Positions 1 through 8,678 of a stretch of 64,000 nucleotides of DNA are shown one piece after another. Under the pieces are notes generated by a model. The model made no database searches and was not told the DNA's origin. It saw nothing but the letters and a program-made list of their open reading frames with translations. A program made the position numbers and the translations under genes. The stretch lies in the NCBI RefSeq assembly GCF_001905545.1, contig NZ_LIPD01000003.1:1-64000 (forward strand), in the 5' to 3' direction. The DNA comes from Streptomyces sp. CB02056 (GTDB lineage: Bacteria; Actinomycetota; Actinomycetes; Streptomycetales; Streptomycetaceae). Numbering within the stretch: the first letter of the stretch is position 1; every line of letters starts with the position of its first letter.

Positions 1-150
1 CGGGCTTCGTTCTTTCGTGTTACCAGCTTATCAGACGTTTTCCGCTCCGTTTTCCGGAGTTTCATTCATCCGATTTCCCGAACTGGCCGGGTCCGCTTTT
101 CGCGACGTCCACCACATTACCGCATTCCGAGTGTCACTCGAAATTCACAC
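1..150 (-). promoter_or_regulatory. rRNA operon leader/promoter region (16S gene lies off the left edge)
   Basis: Read on the minus strand, this AT-richer stretch resembles the region just upstream of Streptomyces 16S rRNA genes: a GTCTGATAAGCTGG block followed by a GAAAG/GAAGC-rich leader. TGATAAGCT (+ strand 25-33) is a TGn-extended -10 box (TAAGCT at 25-30) with no good -35. Nothing here codes. The operon would read leftward out of the window. The leader resemblance is from memory; the motifs are visible. Confidence 0.7.
114..142 (-). promoter_or_regulatory. Second candidate rRNA promoter, -35 TTCGAG / -10 TAATGT
   Basis: On the minus strand, TTCGAG (137-142) and TAATGT (114-119) are separated by exactly 17 bases, upstream of the extended -10 at 25-33. 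Streptomyces rRNA operons usually carry several tandem promoters, so this would fit an upstream member of the array. Confidence 0.5.
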
Positions 151-280
151 TCACCCGTAGACGGCAATGCCGACGAACCCATTTTCATGGGAATCAGAGT
201 GGGAGTGGGTCTTGCTGAGTGGGGTGGCCGCTCCAGCGACTCGTTCAACACTAGGCCACCTGGACGACATCGTCAAACGT

Positions 281-312
281 CGAGGGCCGGATCTGTCCAG
301 ATCCGGCCCTCG
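281..312 (-). terminator. tyrS terminator hairpin
   Basis: A perfect 14-bp inverted repeat (281-294 with 299-312) has a 4-base loop GTCC. It lies 85 bp beyond the tyrS stop and upstream of the rRNA promoters, so it would insulate the rRNA operon from tyrS read-through. No U-tract, as is usual in Streptomyces. Confidence 0.85.
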
Positions 313-397
313 GGGCTCGAAGCCGCAGCTCAGAGCAGGTGTGCTTTCAGCCAAGCCTCAACCGGCAGCCTCCACCGGCCCGGCCGTCGACCGGCGG

Positions 398-1672
398 TCA
401 GCCGGCGGCGACCAGCTCCGCCGCCGCCAGGTTCCGCTTGCCGCGCCGCAGCACCAGCCAGCGGCCGTGCAGCAGGTCGGCCTCGGTCGGCACCGCCTCC
501 TCGTCCGTCACCTTGACGTTGTTGAGGTAGGCACCGCCCTCCTTGATCGTCCGGCGGGCGGCCGAACGGCTGGGCGACAGCCCGACGGCGACCAGCAGGT
601 CGACCACCGTCTGGAGTTCGGACACCTCGGCCTTCGGGACCTCGGCCAGGGCGGCGGCCAGGGTCGGGGCCTCCAGGTCGGCGAGGTCGCCCTGGCCGAA
701 CAGCGCCTTGGACGCGGCGACCGCGCGCTCGTACTGCTCCGCGCCGTGCACCAGCGTGGTGAGCTCCTCGGCGAGGGCGCGCTGGGCGAGGCGGGCGGCC
801 GGGCGCTCGGTGGTCTCGCGCTCCAGCTCCTCGACCTCCTCCTTCGAGCGGAAGCTGAAGATCCGCAGGAAGGTGGGGACGTCCCGGTCGTCCGCGTTCA
901 GCCAGAACTGGTAGAAGGCGTACGGGGTGGTCAGCTCGGGGTCGAGCCAGACCGTGCCGGACTCGGTCTTGCCGAACTTGGTGCCGTCGGCCTTGACGAT
1001 CAGCGGCGTGGCCAGCGCGTGGACGGACTTGCCGTCGGCCTTGCGGATCAGGTCCGTGCCGGCGGTCAGGTTGCCCCACTGGTCGCTGCCGCCGGTCTGC
1101 AGGGCGCAGCCGTAGCGGCGGTTCAGCTCCAGGTAGTCCATGCCCTGGAGGATCTGGTAGCTGAACTCGGTGTAGCTGATGCCCGCGTCGGAGTTGAGCC
1201 GTCGGGCGACGGCCTCCTTGGCGATCATGTTGTTGACCCGGAAGTACTTGCCCACGTCACGCAGCAGGCTGATCGCCGACATCCCGGACGTCCAGTCCAG
1301 GTTGTTGACCATGCGCGCCGCGTACGGGCCCTCGAAGTCGAGGAAGCGCGAGATCTGGCCGCGCAGGCGCTCGACCCAGCCGGCCACCGTCTCGGGGTCG
1401 TTCAGCACGCGCTCGGCGGTGGGCTTCGGGTCGCCGATCAGGCCCGTGGCGCCGCCGACCAGCCCGAGCGGGAGGTTCCCCGCCTGCTGGATGCGGCGCA
1501 TGGTGAGGATCTGCACCAGGTTGCCGAGGTGCAGGCTGGGGGCCGTCGGGTCGAAGCCGCAATAGAACGTGACCGGGCCGTCCGCGAACGCCTTGCGCAG
1601 TGCGTCCTCGTCAGTGGAAAGGGCGATCAGCCCGCGCCACTGCAGCTCGTCGACGATGTCCGTCACGGTCAC
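398..1672 (-). CDS. tyrS: Tyrosyl-tRNA synthetase
   Basis: Cytoplasmic class I aminoacyl-tRNA synthetase that charges tRNA-Tyr. At 424 aa it is full length for bacterial TyrRS. The HIGH-type motif reads HLGN (residues 48-51) and the KMSKS loop reads KFGKT, the normal bacterial TyrRS form. The [10 protein letters not shown] tyrosine/tRNA pocket is present, and an S4-like RNA-binding domain fills the last 65 residues or so. The GTG start at 1672 has AAGGAG four bases upstream; a second GTG at 1666 is possible. A strong hairpin follows the stop, so it is probably monocistronic. I saw no T-box leader. Confidence 0.97.
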   Translation of the reverse strand: MTVTDIVDELQWRGLIALSTDEDALRKAFADGPVTFYCGFDPTAPSLHLGNLVQILTMRRIQQAGNLPLGLVGGATGLIGDPKPTAERVLNDPETVAGWVERLRGQISRFLDFEGPYAARMVNNLDWTSGMSAISLLRDVGKYFRVNNMIAKEAVARRLNSDAGISYTEFSYQILQGMDYLELNRRYGCALQTGGSDQWGNLTAGTDLIRKADGKSVHALATPLIVKADGTKFGKTESGTVWLDPELTTPYAFYQFWLNADDRDVPTFLRIFSFRSKEEVEELERETTERPAARLAQRALAEELTTLVHGAEQYERAVAASKALFGQGDLADLEAPTLAAALAEVPKAEVSELQTVVDLLVAVGLSPSRSAARRTIKEGGAYLNNVKVTDEEAVPTEADLLHGRWLVLRRGKRNLAAAELVAAG

Positions 1673-1958
1673 GCTTCTCCTTCGATCGGGCGTCCGACCA
1701 GTGCTGGCCCGGTTCGGTCGGGCTCCGGGTCGGTACGACTCCAGCCTGATAGAGCCTACGCGGTTCCGGCCGGCGAGTTTCCCCGAGGCACCCCTCCCGG
1801 TCGGCCGGTCCGCCGTCCCGGGCCCCTCCCCGATACCGGAAATTCCGTTGTTCGACGGCTACGGGCCCATTCAGAGTGGTTCCACCGCCGTGCGGCGGCA
1901 GTGACGTGTGTGGAGACGGTCGTGCCGCCGTGGCACGCCCGCGGGAAGGGTGTGCCGA

Positions 1959-2489
1959 GTGCGCAACACGCTGGTTCTGAACGCGAGCTACGAGCCCCTG
2001 ACGACGGTGTCGCTCCAGCGCGCCGTCGTCCTGGTGCTCCAGGACAAGGCCGTGGTGGAGCAGGCGCATCCGCTGCGCTCGATCAGGGGGACGGGCATTG
2101 CCGTCCCGGTGCCACGGGTGATCAGACTGCAACGGTACGTACGGGTGCCGTTCCGACAACAGGCTCCGTGGTCGCGGCGCGGCGTCCTGGCGCGGGACCG
2201 GCACCTGTGCGCGTACTGCGGCCGGCGGGCCACCACGGTGGACCACCTCCAGCCCAGGTCGCGCGGTGGTGCCGACAGCTGGATGAACACCGTGGCCGCG
2301 TGCGCGGAGGACAACCAGCACAAGGCGGACCGCACGCCGGAGCAGGCCGGGATGAAGCTGCTGCGCCGCCCGTTCGAGCCGACGCCGCAGGCCAGCCTGA
2401 TGCTGGCGCTCGGTCTGCGTGGCTCGGAGGTCCGGGACCTCGCCGACTGGCTGCCGGCCGTACCGGGCCGGCCCGTCTCCGCGGCGTAA
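1959..2489 (+). CDS. HNH endonuclease family protein
   Basis: Protein of about 176 aa with an HNH nuclease fold: CAYCGRR, then VDHLQPRSRGG, then N and CAEDNQHKAD. This is the usual Cys-x2-Cys plus DH...N...N/H pattern of metal-dependent nicking nucleases. The N-terminus (RNTLVLNASYEPL) is typical of a stand-alone family common in actinobacteria and cyanobacteria, whose role is not settled. I chose GTG 1959 because GGGAAGG lies 8 bases upstream and because this conserved N-terminus starts there; an upstream in-frame ATG at 1908 would add an unconserved Arg-rich stretch. It runs divergently from tyrS and convergently with the next gene. Confidence 0.85.
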   Translation: MRNTLVLNASYEPLTTVSLQRAVVLVLQDKAVVEQAHPLRSIRGTGIAVPVPRVIRLQRYVRVPFRQQAPWSRRGVLARDRHLCAYCGRRATTVDHLQPRSRGGADSWMNTVAACAEDNQHKADRTPEQAGMKLLRRPFEPTPQASLMLALGLRGSEVRDLADWLPAVPGRPVSAA

Positions 2490-2536
2490 GGCGGCGCGAG
2501 GAGGCGCAAGGAGGCCGGAAACCCGGGCGGAGGGCC

Positions 2537-4555
2537 TCAGTCCTTCGCCCGGTACCCCGCCGCCGTGCCGTAGTTCGTCGAGTGCTCGGGCACCACGACC
2601 ACCTGCCCGCCGCCGATGAGCACCCGCCCGGAGATCAGCAGCGAGCCGGTGCCGGCCGGGAAGTTGCCCCCGGTCGCCTCCCGGCCGCCCGCCAGCGGGA
2701 ACCGGCTGAGGCGGGCGGGCTGGTCGCGGCGTTCGTCGGCGGCGAGCACCAGCGACCCGCCGTCGATGCCGACCGCCCGGACGGCGCCCTTGGCGGCGGT
2801 CGGCGTCTTCCAGCGCTGCTTGCCGGTGTCCAGGTCGTAGCCGACCGCGGCCACCGGCCCGCCGCCGGACGGCGGGGCCAGGGTGGTGACCATCGTGCGG
2901 CCCTCGAAGTACACCTCGGGAGTGGCCGAAAACGTACCGTGGGCGACGTCCAGCCGGCCGCCGTCGACGGCCACCGGGATCTCGGCGGCCGGGTCGCCGC
3001 CCGCGCCCCAGGCGAACACCCGGTCGTCCTCGGGCTTCCCGCCGGTGGTGAGGACCACGGACGGCTCGGCCGACAGCACGGTCACCGTCTTCGGCTGGTT
3101 GTTCAGGCCCCGCCACCAGCCGACCTTGCCGTCCGCGGTGTTCAGCGCGACGGCCTGGTCGGCGGGGGTCGAGTCGGCGCAGGAGGAGGCGACGAGCACG
3201 GTCTTGCCGCTGACGCCGCCGGACAGGGTGCAGAACTTGCCCTGCCCGGTGTACTGCCAGACGTCCTTCCCGTCGGCGGACTCCCAGGCCAGCACCCGGT
3301 CGTCGCCGACGGCGATCACCTTGTCCTCGGTGACGCCGACCCGGGCCGAGTAGGCGCCCTTGGCGTCCGAGAGGCTCTTGGTCCAGACGGTCTTGCCGGT
3401 CTTGGTGTCCACGGCGGCCACCAGCGTGCAGGGGCTCTTCGGATCGGCCTGCGGACGGAACAGGGCCGCGCCCAGGCCCGCCGGGTTCACCCCCGCCGAC
3501 AGCCCGCACGGGACGGCCCCGGCGGCCGGCGGCTCCACCGACCAGGTCGCCTTGCCGCCCGCCCGGTCGTACGCGTGCACCCCGGAGCCGTCGGCCCGGA
3601 CCACCGCGTCGGCCAGCAGCCAGCCGCCGATCAGCGTGTCGTCGCCCCCGGACGGACCGGCCGCGGCCGGCTGCGCGGCCCACACCCGGTCGTGCGCCAC
3701 CGCGAAGCCCGGCTCGCCGCCGCTGCTCGCCGCCGCGCTGCCGCCGCCCTCGGCGCCGACCATCAGCCCGGCCGCCACCAGCACTCCCAGCGCGGCCACC
3801 CCGGCGCCGGTCCGCACCAGCAGGGCCTTGCGGCTGGGCATGTGCTCCCCGGTCAGCACCGCGTCGGCGGCCTTCCGGGCCTTGGCGGAGAGCGACGAGC
3901 CGGAGCCCTCACCCGCGCCGGAACCGCCGCCGCCCCCTCGACGGGCCGCGGCCCTCGACCGCGGGGCCGGCTCGGCCTGCGGCTCGGGGACCCGCACCGG
4001 AGTGGTCGCCGCGGGCTCCTCGGGGACGGGCGCCGGCCCGGCCTCCTCGATGTGCACGTAGCCGTCCGCCGAGTACTCCGCCCCCGCCGGGACGTACAGC
4101 CCCTCGTCGGCGGGCTGCTGCGGGGCGGCGTACGGCGCGTAGGGCTGGTGCGGCTGCGCGTGGTCCGGGTACTGCGGGTACGGCTGGTACTGCTCCTGGC
4201 CGCCGTACGGGCCCTGGACGTAACCGCCCTCGACGTAGCCGCCCTGGACGTAGCCGGTCGGGCCGACACCGCTCTGCTCGTAGCCGGTCGGGCCGACACC
4301 GCTCTGCTCGTAGCCGGCCTGGTCGTACCCGCTCTGGTCGTAGCCGGTGGGCCGGTAACCGCCCTGGCCGGACTGCGGCTGCTGCTGCCCGTACTCGGCC
4401 GAGCCGTAGCCCTGCTGCGGCGGCCACTGCGACGGCTGCTGCGGCGTCTGCTGCTGCTCGGCGTACCCGCCGTACCCGCCGCTCTGCCAGTCCGGGTGGC
4501 TCTGGGGCGGCCACGGCTGCCGGTCGTGGGCGTCTCCGAAGGGCTCCTGCGCCAT
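2537..4555 (-). CDS. Membrane-anchored PQQ-like beta-propeller protein with Pro/Gln/Tyr/Gly-rich N-terminus
   Basis: 672 aa. The N-terminal 220 residues or so are low complexity (Q, P, Y, G), containing tandem copies of YEQSGVGPTG. Then comes a basic segment, one membrane helix (about residues 250-270, LLVRTGAGVAALGVLVAAGL) and an extracellular propeller. The propeller has repeated blade motifs such as AVDTKTGKTVWTKSL, ALNTADGKVGWWRGL and DLDTGKQRWKT. Such proteins occur widely in Streptomyces with unknown function; scaffold or sensor roles are inferred only. ATG 4555 has GGAGGGAC about nine bases upstream; an in-frame start at 4606 lacks a site. The disordered tail is predicted to be cytoplasmic. 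Confidence 0.85.
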   Translation of the reverse strand: MAQEPFGDAHDRQPWPPQSHPDWQSGGYGGYAEQQQTPQQPSQWPPQQGYGSAEYGQQQPQSGQGGYRPTGYDQSGYDQAGYEQSGVGPTGYEQSGVGPTGYVQGGYVEGGYVQGPYGGQEQYQPYPQYPDHAQPHQPYAPYAAPQQPADEGLYVPAGAEYSADGYVHIEEAGPAPVPEEPAATTPVRVPEPQAEPAPRSRAAARRGGGGGSGAGEGSGSSLSAKARKAADAVLTGEHMPSRKALLVRTGAGVAALGVLVAAGLMVGAEGGGSAAASSGGEPGFAVAHDRVWAAQPAAAGPSGGDDTLIGGWLLADAVVRADGSGVHAYDRAGGKATWSVEPPAAGAVPCGLSAGVNPAGLGAALFRPQADPKSPCTLVAAVDTKTGKTVWTKSLSDAKGAYSARVGVTEDKVIAVGDDRVLAWESADGKDVWQYTGQGKFCTLSGGVSGKTVLVASSCADSTPADQAVALNTADGKVGWWRGLNNQPKTVTVLSAEPSVVLTTGGKPEDDRVFAWGAGGDPAAEIPVAVDGGRLDVAHGTFSATPEVYFEGRTMVTTLAPPSGGGPVAAVGYDLDTGKQRWKTPTAAKGAVRAVGIDGGSLVLAADERRDQPARLSRFPLAGGREATGGNFPAGTGSLLISGRVLIGGGQVVVVPEHSTNYGTAAGYRAKD
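4251..4310 (-). repeat. Two perfect 30-bp tandem repeats inside the propeller gene
   Basis: Positions 4251-4280 and 4281-4310 are identical. Degenerate copies of the same 30-bp unit continue on both sides (about 4190-4370). They encode the decapeptide YEQSGVGPTG and its variants in the disordered N-terminus. Copy number is expected to vary between strains through slippage. Confidence 0.9.
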
Positions 4556-4626
4556 CCGTTCCGTCCCTCCCGAGCCCCGCCCGCCTGCCGATGCGGCAGT
4601 CAGCATCTCACGCCCGCCCGGAGGCG

Positions 4627-4660
4627 CGGCCCGGGCCCTCGCCCGTACGGTCCCGGGCCG
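4627..4660 (-). terminator. Candidate terminator after pterin dehydratase gene
   Basis: A 9-bp inverted repeat CGGCCCGGG/CCCGGGCCG (4627-4635 with 4652-4660) with a 16-base loop lies 18 bp beyond the stop of the gene at 4679-4984. It is moderate in strength and has no U-tract. Confidence 0.5.
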
Positions 4661-4678
4661 ACCGGTCCTGCGGCGGCG

Positions 4679-4984
4679 TCAGGAGGCCGACTCGGCGCGC
4701 AGGGCCTCGTCGATCCGGGCGGCGAGGGTGAAGTCCAGACCGGTGAGGCCGCCGGCGCTGTGGGTGGACAGGACGAAGCGCAGGGTGCGCCAGCGGATGT
4801 CGATGTCGGGGTGGTGGTCGAGCGACTCGGCCTGCTCGGCGACGGCGACGACCACCCGGACCGCCGCCGGGAAGTCCGGGGCGTCGGCGGTACGGGCGAT
4901 GCCGTCGCCCTCCCGCGTCCACCGGGGCAGCGCCGCCAGGGCCGCCGTGATCTCGTCCTCGTTCAGCCGTGCCCTGCTGCTCAT
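4679..4984 (-). CDS. 4a-hydroxytetrahydrobiopterin dehydratase (pterin-4a-carbinolamine dehydratase)
   Basis: 101 aa, the usual length of the PCD/DCoH family. The signature is complete: ESLDHHPDIDIRWRTLRFVLSTHSAGGLTGLDFTLAARID, with the paired histidines and the THSxGGLT block that bind the pterin. It dehydrates 4a-hydroxytetrahydropterins after aromatic amino acid hydroxylases, or recycles related pterins. No hydroxylase gene is visible nearby. ATG 4984 follows AGGAG at good spacing. The DUF1272 gene lies 82 bp upstream on the same strand. Confidence 0.93.
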   Translation of the reverse strand: MSSRARLNEDEITAALAALPRWTREGDGIARTADAPDFPAAVRVVVAVAEQAESLDHHPDIDIRWRTLRFVLSTHSAGGLTGLDFTLAARIDEALRAESAS

Positions 4985-5066
4985 CGCCGCGCTCCTGCTG
5001 GATGGTCGGTCCGGGGTGCCGGAGTTCCGGCGCGTCCGGGTTTCCGGGACGTCCGGGGTTCCGGTG

Positions 5067-5246
5067 TCAGGCGGCCTTCCGGCGCGGACGGGTCACCAGC
5101 TCGCCGCCGCAGTTGGGGCAGCCGCCGGCCATGGCCTCGGTGCAGTCCGGGCAGAAGGTGCACTCGTAGGAACATATCGAGGCGCCGCCGTCCGCGGTCA
5201 GCGACACCGCGCAGCGCTCGCAGCTCTCACGCATCTCCAGGGCCAT
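5067..5246 (-). CDS. DUF1272 zinc-ribbon protein (59 aa)
   Basis: 59-residue Cys-rich protein starting MALEMRESCERCAVSL. It contains CERC, CSYECTFCPDC and CPNCGGEL, i.e. four CxxC-like pairs able to bind two zinc ions, and ends in a basic tail RPRRKAA. This matches DUF1272 in length and cysteine spacing. The function is unknown; small metal-binding or nucleic-acid-binding roles are guesses. It lies between the TauE permease and the pterin dehydratase genes on the same strand (gaps 79 and 82 bp), so co-transcription is possible. The start context is GGAGTACGCC-ATG. Confidence 0.85.
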   Translation of the reverse strand: MALEMRESCERCAVSLTADGGASICSYECTFCPDCTEAMAGGCPNCGGELVTRPRRKAA

Positions 5247-5325
5247 GGCGTACTCCTCCGACGTTCCGATGTTCCGACGTTTCGATGCTCCGACACCCTG
5301 CCGGGCCCGACGGCCTGACGGCCCT

Positions 5326-6084
5326 TCAGCTCAACAGCAGCTTGGCGACGGCCACGAGGCCGACCACCACGATGACCCCGCGCAGCGCCGTCGGCGGGAG
5401 GCGGCGGCCGACCTTGGCGCCGACCAGGCCGCCGACCAGCGAGCCCGCCGCGATCAGACCGGCGGCGGTCCAGTTCACCGTCGAGGTGAAGAGGAAGAAG
5501 AGCGCGGCGACGGCGTTGACGATCATCGCCAGGGCGTTCTTCACCGCGTTGATCCGCTGGAGGTCCTCCTGGAGCAGCATGCCCATCAGGGCCATCAGCA
5601 GCACGCCCTGCGCGGCGCCGAAGTAGCCGCCGTAGATGCCGGTCAGGAACACCCCGACCAGCAGGACCGGGCTGCCGTCCGGATCGCCGCCGGGGCGGCG
5701 GCGGGCGGCGACGGCCTTGGCCACCCGGGGCTGGATCACCACCAGCACGAGCGCGAGCAGGATCAGCACCGGGACGATCGCGTCGAAGGCCCCGCTCGGC
5801 AGCCTGGTCAGCAGCAGCGCGCCGACCAGCCCGCCGAGCAGCGAGGCGGTGCCCAGGCGCAGCACCCGGCGGCCCTGGTCGGCCAGTTCGCGGCGGTACC
5901 CGATCACGCCGCTGAGCGAACCGGGGACCAGGCCGAAGGTGTTGGAGACGTTGGCGGTGACCGGCGGGAGGCCCACGGCGAGCAGCACCGGGAAGGTGAT
6001 CAGGGTGCCGGAGCCGACGATGACGTTGATCATCCCGGCGCCGACGCCGGCCACCAGGACGGCGATCGACTCCCAGAGCGTCAT
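5326..6084 (-). CDS. TauE/SafE family sulfite exporter-like permease
   Basis: 252-aa membrane protein with about eight hydrophobic helices arranged as two similar halves. Typical family motifs are visible: GAGMINVIVGSGTLITFP near the start, GSLSGVIGYRRELA, and FGAAQGVLLMALMG in the second half. The family moves sulfonates, sulfite or other organic anions; the substrate cannot be told here. ATG 6084 has a strong site, GAGGAGAGGTGACCC. It is probably the first gene of a minus-strand group with the DUF1272 and pterin dehydratase genes. Confidence 0.9.
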   Translation of the reverse strand: MTLWESIAVLVAGVGAGMINVIVGSGTLITFPVLLAVGLPPVTANVSNTFGLVPGSLSGVIGYRRELADQGRRVLRLGTASLLGGLVGALLLTRLPSGAFDAIVPVLILLALVLVVIQPRVAKAVAARRRPGGDPDGSPVLLVGVFLTGIYGGYFGAAQGVLLMALMGMLLQEDLQRINAVKNALAMIVNAVAALFFLFTSTVNWTAAGLIAAGSLVGGLVGAKVGRRLPPTALRGVIVVVGLVAVAKLLLS

Positions 6085-6211
6085 GGGTCACCTCTCCTCT
6101 CGGTCCTGTCCGAGGGGATCATGCCGGACGGCCCCGCGGCTCTACCAGACCCGCCCACGATTCGGGACGCACCTCACAACGTGCGCGCGCTCCACCGCCG
6201 CCGCACAAGGC

Positions 6212-6245
6212 CGAGGGCCCGCCGCCTCTCGGCAGCGGGCCCTCG
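6212..6245 (-). terminator. Terminator of the SPFH-NfeD operon
   Basis: A perfect 11-bp stem CGAGGGCCCGC (6212-6222 with 6235-6245) has a 12-base loop. It lies 35 bp beyond the stop of the SPFH gene on the minus strand. Confidence 0.75.
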
Positions 6246-6279
6246 ACGGAACTCGGTCCGACCGGTCACTCCGGGTCGG

Positions 6280-7323
6280 TCACTCCGGGTCGATCTTCGG
6301 GTACTCCCGGGCCGGGTCCACCCGGGGACGGGCGGCGCCCTTCTCGGTGTCCACCGGCCGCGGGCCGGAGGCCGGGTCCAGCGGCACCTGGGTGGCCGCC
6401 GGGGCCGCCTGCGGAACGGTGGGCGCCGCGACCGCGCCACCGTTCATCCCGCCGGTCAGGCCGCCGAAGGCGCCGCCGAGGCCCTTGAGCGCGTCGCCGA
6501 CCTCGCTGGGGATGATCCAGAGCTTGTTGGAGTCGCCCTTGGCCAGCTCGGGCAGCGTCTGGAGGTACTGGTAGGCGAGCAGCTTCTGGTCGGCGTCGCC
6601 GTCGTGGATGGCCTCGAAGACCGTCCGGATCGCGGCCGCCTCACCGTCGGCGCGCAGGACCGCGGCCTGCGCCTCACCCTCGGCGCGGAGCACGTCGGCC
6701 TGCTTCTCACCCTCGGCCTTGAGGATCTGGGCCTGGCGCTGGCCTTCGGCGGTGAGGATCGCGGCGCGCTTGTCACGGTCGGCGCGCATCTGCTTCTCCA
6801 TCGAGTCCTGGATGGAGGTCGGCGGCTCGATCGCCTTCAGCTCGACGCGGTTGACCCGGATGCCCCACTTGCCGGTGGCCTCGTCCAGGACGCCGCGCAG
6901 ACCGGCGTTGATGACCTCGCGCGAGGTCAGGGTGGACTCCAGGTCCATCGAGCCGATGATGTTGCGCAGCGTGGTGACGGTCAGCTGCTCGATCGCCTGG
7001 ATGTAGCTGGCGACCTCGTACGTCGCGGCCCGGGGGTCGGTCACCTGGTAGTAGATGACGGTGTCGATGTTGACGACCAGGTTGTCCTGGGTGATCACCG
7101 GCTGCGGCGGGAACGGCACGACCTGCTCGCGCAGGTCGATCCGGTTGCGGACCCGGTCGATGAACGGGACGACGATGTTCAGCCCTGCGTTGAGCGTCCG
7201 GGTGTAGCGGCCGAAGCGCTCCACGATCGCGGCGCTGGCCTGCGGGATGACCTGGATCGTCTTGATCAGCGCGATGAAGGCCACCACGACCAGGACGACC
7301 AAAACGATAAGGACGGGTTCCAC
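6280..7323 (-). CDS. SPFH-domain (stomatin/prohibitin-like) membrane protein
   Basis: 347 aa. An N-terminal membrane anchor (MEPVLIVLVVLVVVAFIALI) is followed by a band-7/SPFH domain: QASAAIVERFGRYTRTLNAGLN, then DLREQVVPFPPQPVITQDNL, then VIYYQVTDP. A long Ala/Glu/Lys coiled coil follows (EGQRQAQILKAEGEKQADVL), with a Pro/Gly-rich tail. This is the QmcA/stomatin group of oligomeric membrane-domain scaffolds. The NfeD gene lies 10 bp upstream, the classic STOMATIN-NfeD operon, and the two products probably act together at the membrane. Confidence 0.93.
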   Translation of the reverse strand: MEPVLIVLVVLVVVAFIALIKTIQVIPQASAAIVERFGRYTRTLNAGLNIVVPFIDRVRNRIDLREQVVPFPPQPVITQDNLVVNIDTVIYYQVTDPRAATYEVASYIQAIEQLTVTTLRNIIGSMDLESTLTSREVINAGLRGVLDEATGKWGIRVNRVELKAIEPPTSIQDSMEKQMRADRDKRAAILTAEGQRQAQILKAEGEKQADVLRAEGEAQAAVLRADGEAAAIRTVFEAIHDGDADQKLLAYQYLQTLPELAKGDSNKLWIIPSEVGDALKGLGGAFGGLTGGMNGGAVAAPTVPQAAPAATQVPLDPASGPRPVDTEKGAARPRVDPAREYPKIDPE

Positions 7324-7333
7324 GGACTCTCCC

Positions 7334-7756
7334 CTAGACGACCAGGGCGGTCGCGCCCTGGATTTCGACGACGTCGACCTGTTGTCCAGGCTGGTACACC
7401 TGGCCCGGGTGGAGCGCGCGGGCCGACCAGATCTCGCCGTTCAGCTTGATCCTCCCGCCCTCCCCGTCGACGGTTTCCGCGACGACCGCGGTGGCGCCCT
7501 GGAGCGCCTCGATGCCCATCTTGACCTGCGGCCCGCTACGGAGCTGCCGGTAGGCGATCGGGCGGACGAAGACCACCAGGGCGACCGAGACGGCGACGAA
7601 GGTCACGGTCTCGAGGACCACTCCCCCGCCCAGCGCGGCCACGCCGGAGGCGGCCAGCGCCCCGACCGCGAACATGGCGAACTCCGGCATCGCGGTGAGC
7701 ACCAGCGGTATGCCGAGCCCTGCGGCGGCCAGGAGCCACCAGATCCAGCTGTCCAC
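7334..7756 (-). CDS. NfeD-like membrane protein
   Basis: 140 aa, the short NfeD form without the ClpP-like protease domain. Two to three membrane helices fill residues 5-70. A C-terminal OB-fold segment (MGIEALQGATAVVAETVDGEGGRIKLNGEIWSARA, then PGQQVDVVEIQGATALVV) matches NfeD C-domains. It is first gene of a two-gene operon with the SPFH protein; the partnership is well established for these families. ATG 7756. Confidence 0.92.
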   Translation of the reverse strand: MDSWIWWLLAAAGLGIPLVLTAMPEFAMFAVGALAASGVAALGGGVVLETVTFVAVSVALVVFVRPIAYRQLRSGPQVKMGIEALQGATAVVAETVDGEGGRIKLNGEIWSARALHPGQVYQPGQQVDVVEIQGATALVV

Positions 7757-7817
7757 ATGTCCATCCTAGGGAGCGAAGGCCTTCGAAGCGGACAGTTCCC
7801 GCAGGTCGAGGGGCGGA

Positions 7818-7841
7818 AACCGGTCGCGCGTGCGACCGGTT
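7818..7841 (-). terminator. Terminator hairpin after the ABC ATPase gene
   Basis: A perfect 10-bp stem AACCGGTCGC/GCGACCGGTT (7818-7827 with 7832-7841) with a 4-base loop GCGT lies 45 bp past the ATPase stop on the minus strand. It separates that gene from the NfeD operon. Confidence 0.75.
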
Positions 7842-7886
7842 CCCGACGGCCGTCCGGATGAACGACAGGAACGGGCGGACGGGGCC

Positions 7887-8678
7887 TCAGCCCAGCGGCA
7901 GACCCTGCGCCGACCAGCGGTCTCCGTGCCGCTCCAGGGTCAGCGGCAGGCCGAAGCACTTGGAGAGGTTGCGGGCGGTCAGCTCGGTGTCGATCGGGCC
8001 GGCCGTGAGCACCTTGCCCTGACGGATCATCAGGACGTGGGTGAAGCCGGGCGCGATCTCCTCGACGTGGTGGGTGACCATCGCCATCGCCGGGGCGAAC
8101 TCGTCCTGGGCGAGCGCGCCGAGCCGGCGGACCAGGTCCTCGCGGCCGCCGAGGTCCAGGCCGGCGGCGGGCTCGTCGAGCAGCAGCAGCTCGGGGTCGG
8201 TCATCAGGGCGCGGGCGATCAGGGTGCGCTTGCGCTCGCCCTCGGAGAGGGTGCCGAACTTCCGGTCGGTGAGGTTGGCCATGCCGAGGCGGTCGAGCAG
8301 GGCCAGGGCGCGGGACTCGTCCGACTGCTCGTAGGTCTCCTGCCAGGTGACCGTCATGCCGTACGCGGCGGTGAGGACGGTCTGCAGCACGGTCTGCTCG
8401 GCCGGCAGCTTGTCGAACATGGCGGCGCCGGCCAGACCGATCCGGGAGCGCAGCTCGAAGACGTCGATCTCGCCGAGCTTCTCGCCCAGCACCGTGACCT
8501 TGCCCGAGGTCGGGAACAGGTACGAGGAGGCGATCTGCAACAGCGTGGTCTTGCCGGCGCCGTTCGGTCCCAGGATGACCCAGCGCTCGCCCTCGGAGAT
8601 GGACCACGAGACCTGGTCGACCAGCGCGCGCCCCTCCCGGACCACGGATACGTCAACCAGCTCCAGCACGTCGCTCAT
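7887..8678 (-). CDS. ABC transporter ATP-binding protein (ModF/PhnC-like single ATPase)
   Basis: 263-aa nucleotide-binding domain with every ABC motif: Walker A GPNGAGKTT, Q-loop region, signature LSEGERKR, Walker B LLLLDEP, and switch histidine in MVTHH. No permease or binding-protein gene is adjacent, so it either pairs with an unlinked permease or acts alone; the sequence does not say which. I start it at ATG 8678 (MSDVLELVDVSVV), which has GGAAGG seven bases upstream, rather than the in-frame start eight codons earlier. The divergent gene at 8829 shares a 150-bp promoter region. Confidence 0.9.
   Translation of the reverse strand: MSDVLELVDVSVVREGRALVDQVSWSISEGERWVILGPNGAGKTTLLQIASSYLFPTSGKVTVLGEKLGEIDVFELRSRIGLAGAAMFDKLPAEQTVLQTVLTAAYGMTVTWQETYEQSDESRALALLDRLGMANLTDRKFGTLSEGERKRTLIARALMTDPELLLLDEPAAGLDLGGREDLVRRLGALAQDEFAPAMAMVTHHVEEIAPGFTHVLMIRQGKVLTAGPIDTELTARNLSKCFGLPLTLERHGDRWSAQGLPLG

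Noticed and set aside
1673..1958. Possible T-box leader upstream of tyrS
   Set aside because: No conserved T-box bulge or specifier-loop sequence is visible. The gene has a normal ribosome site.
167..5626. Very long open frames opposite tyrS, the propeller and other genes
   Set aside because: Stop codons are rare at this GC content. The translations are Arg/Pro/Gly-rich, lack family motifs and overlap confident genes on the other strand.
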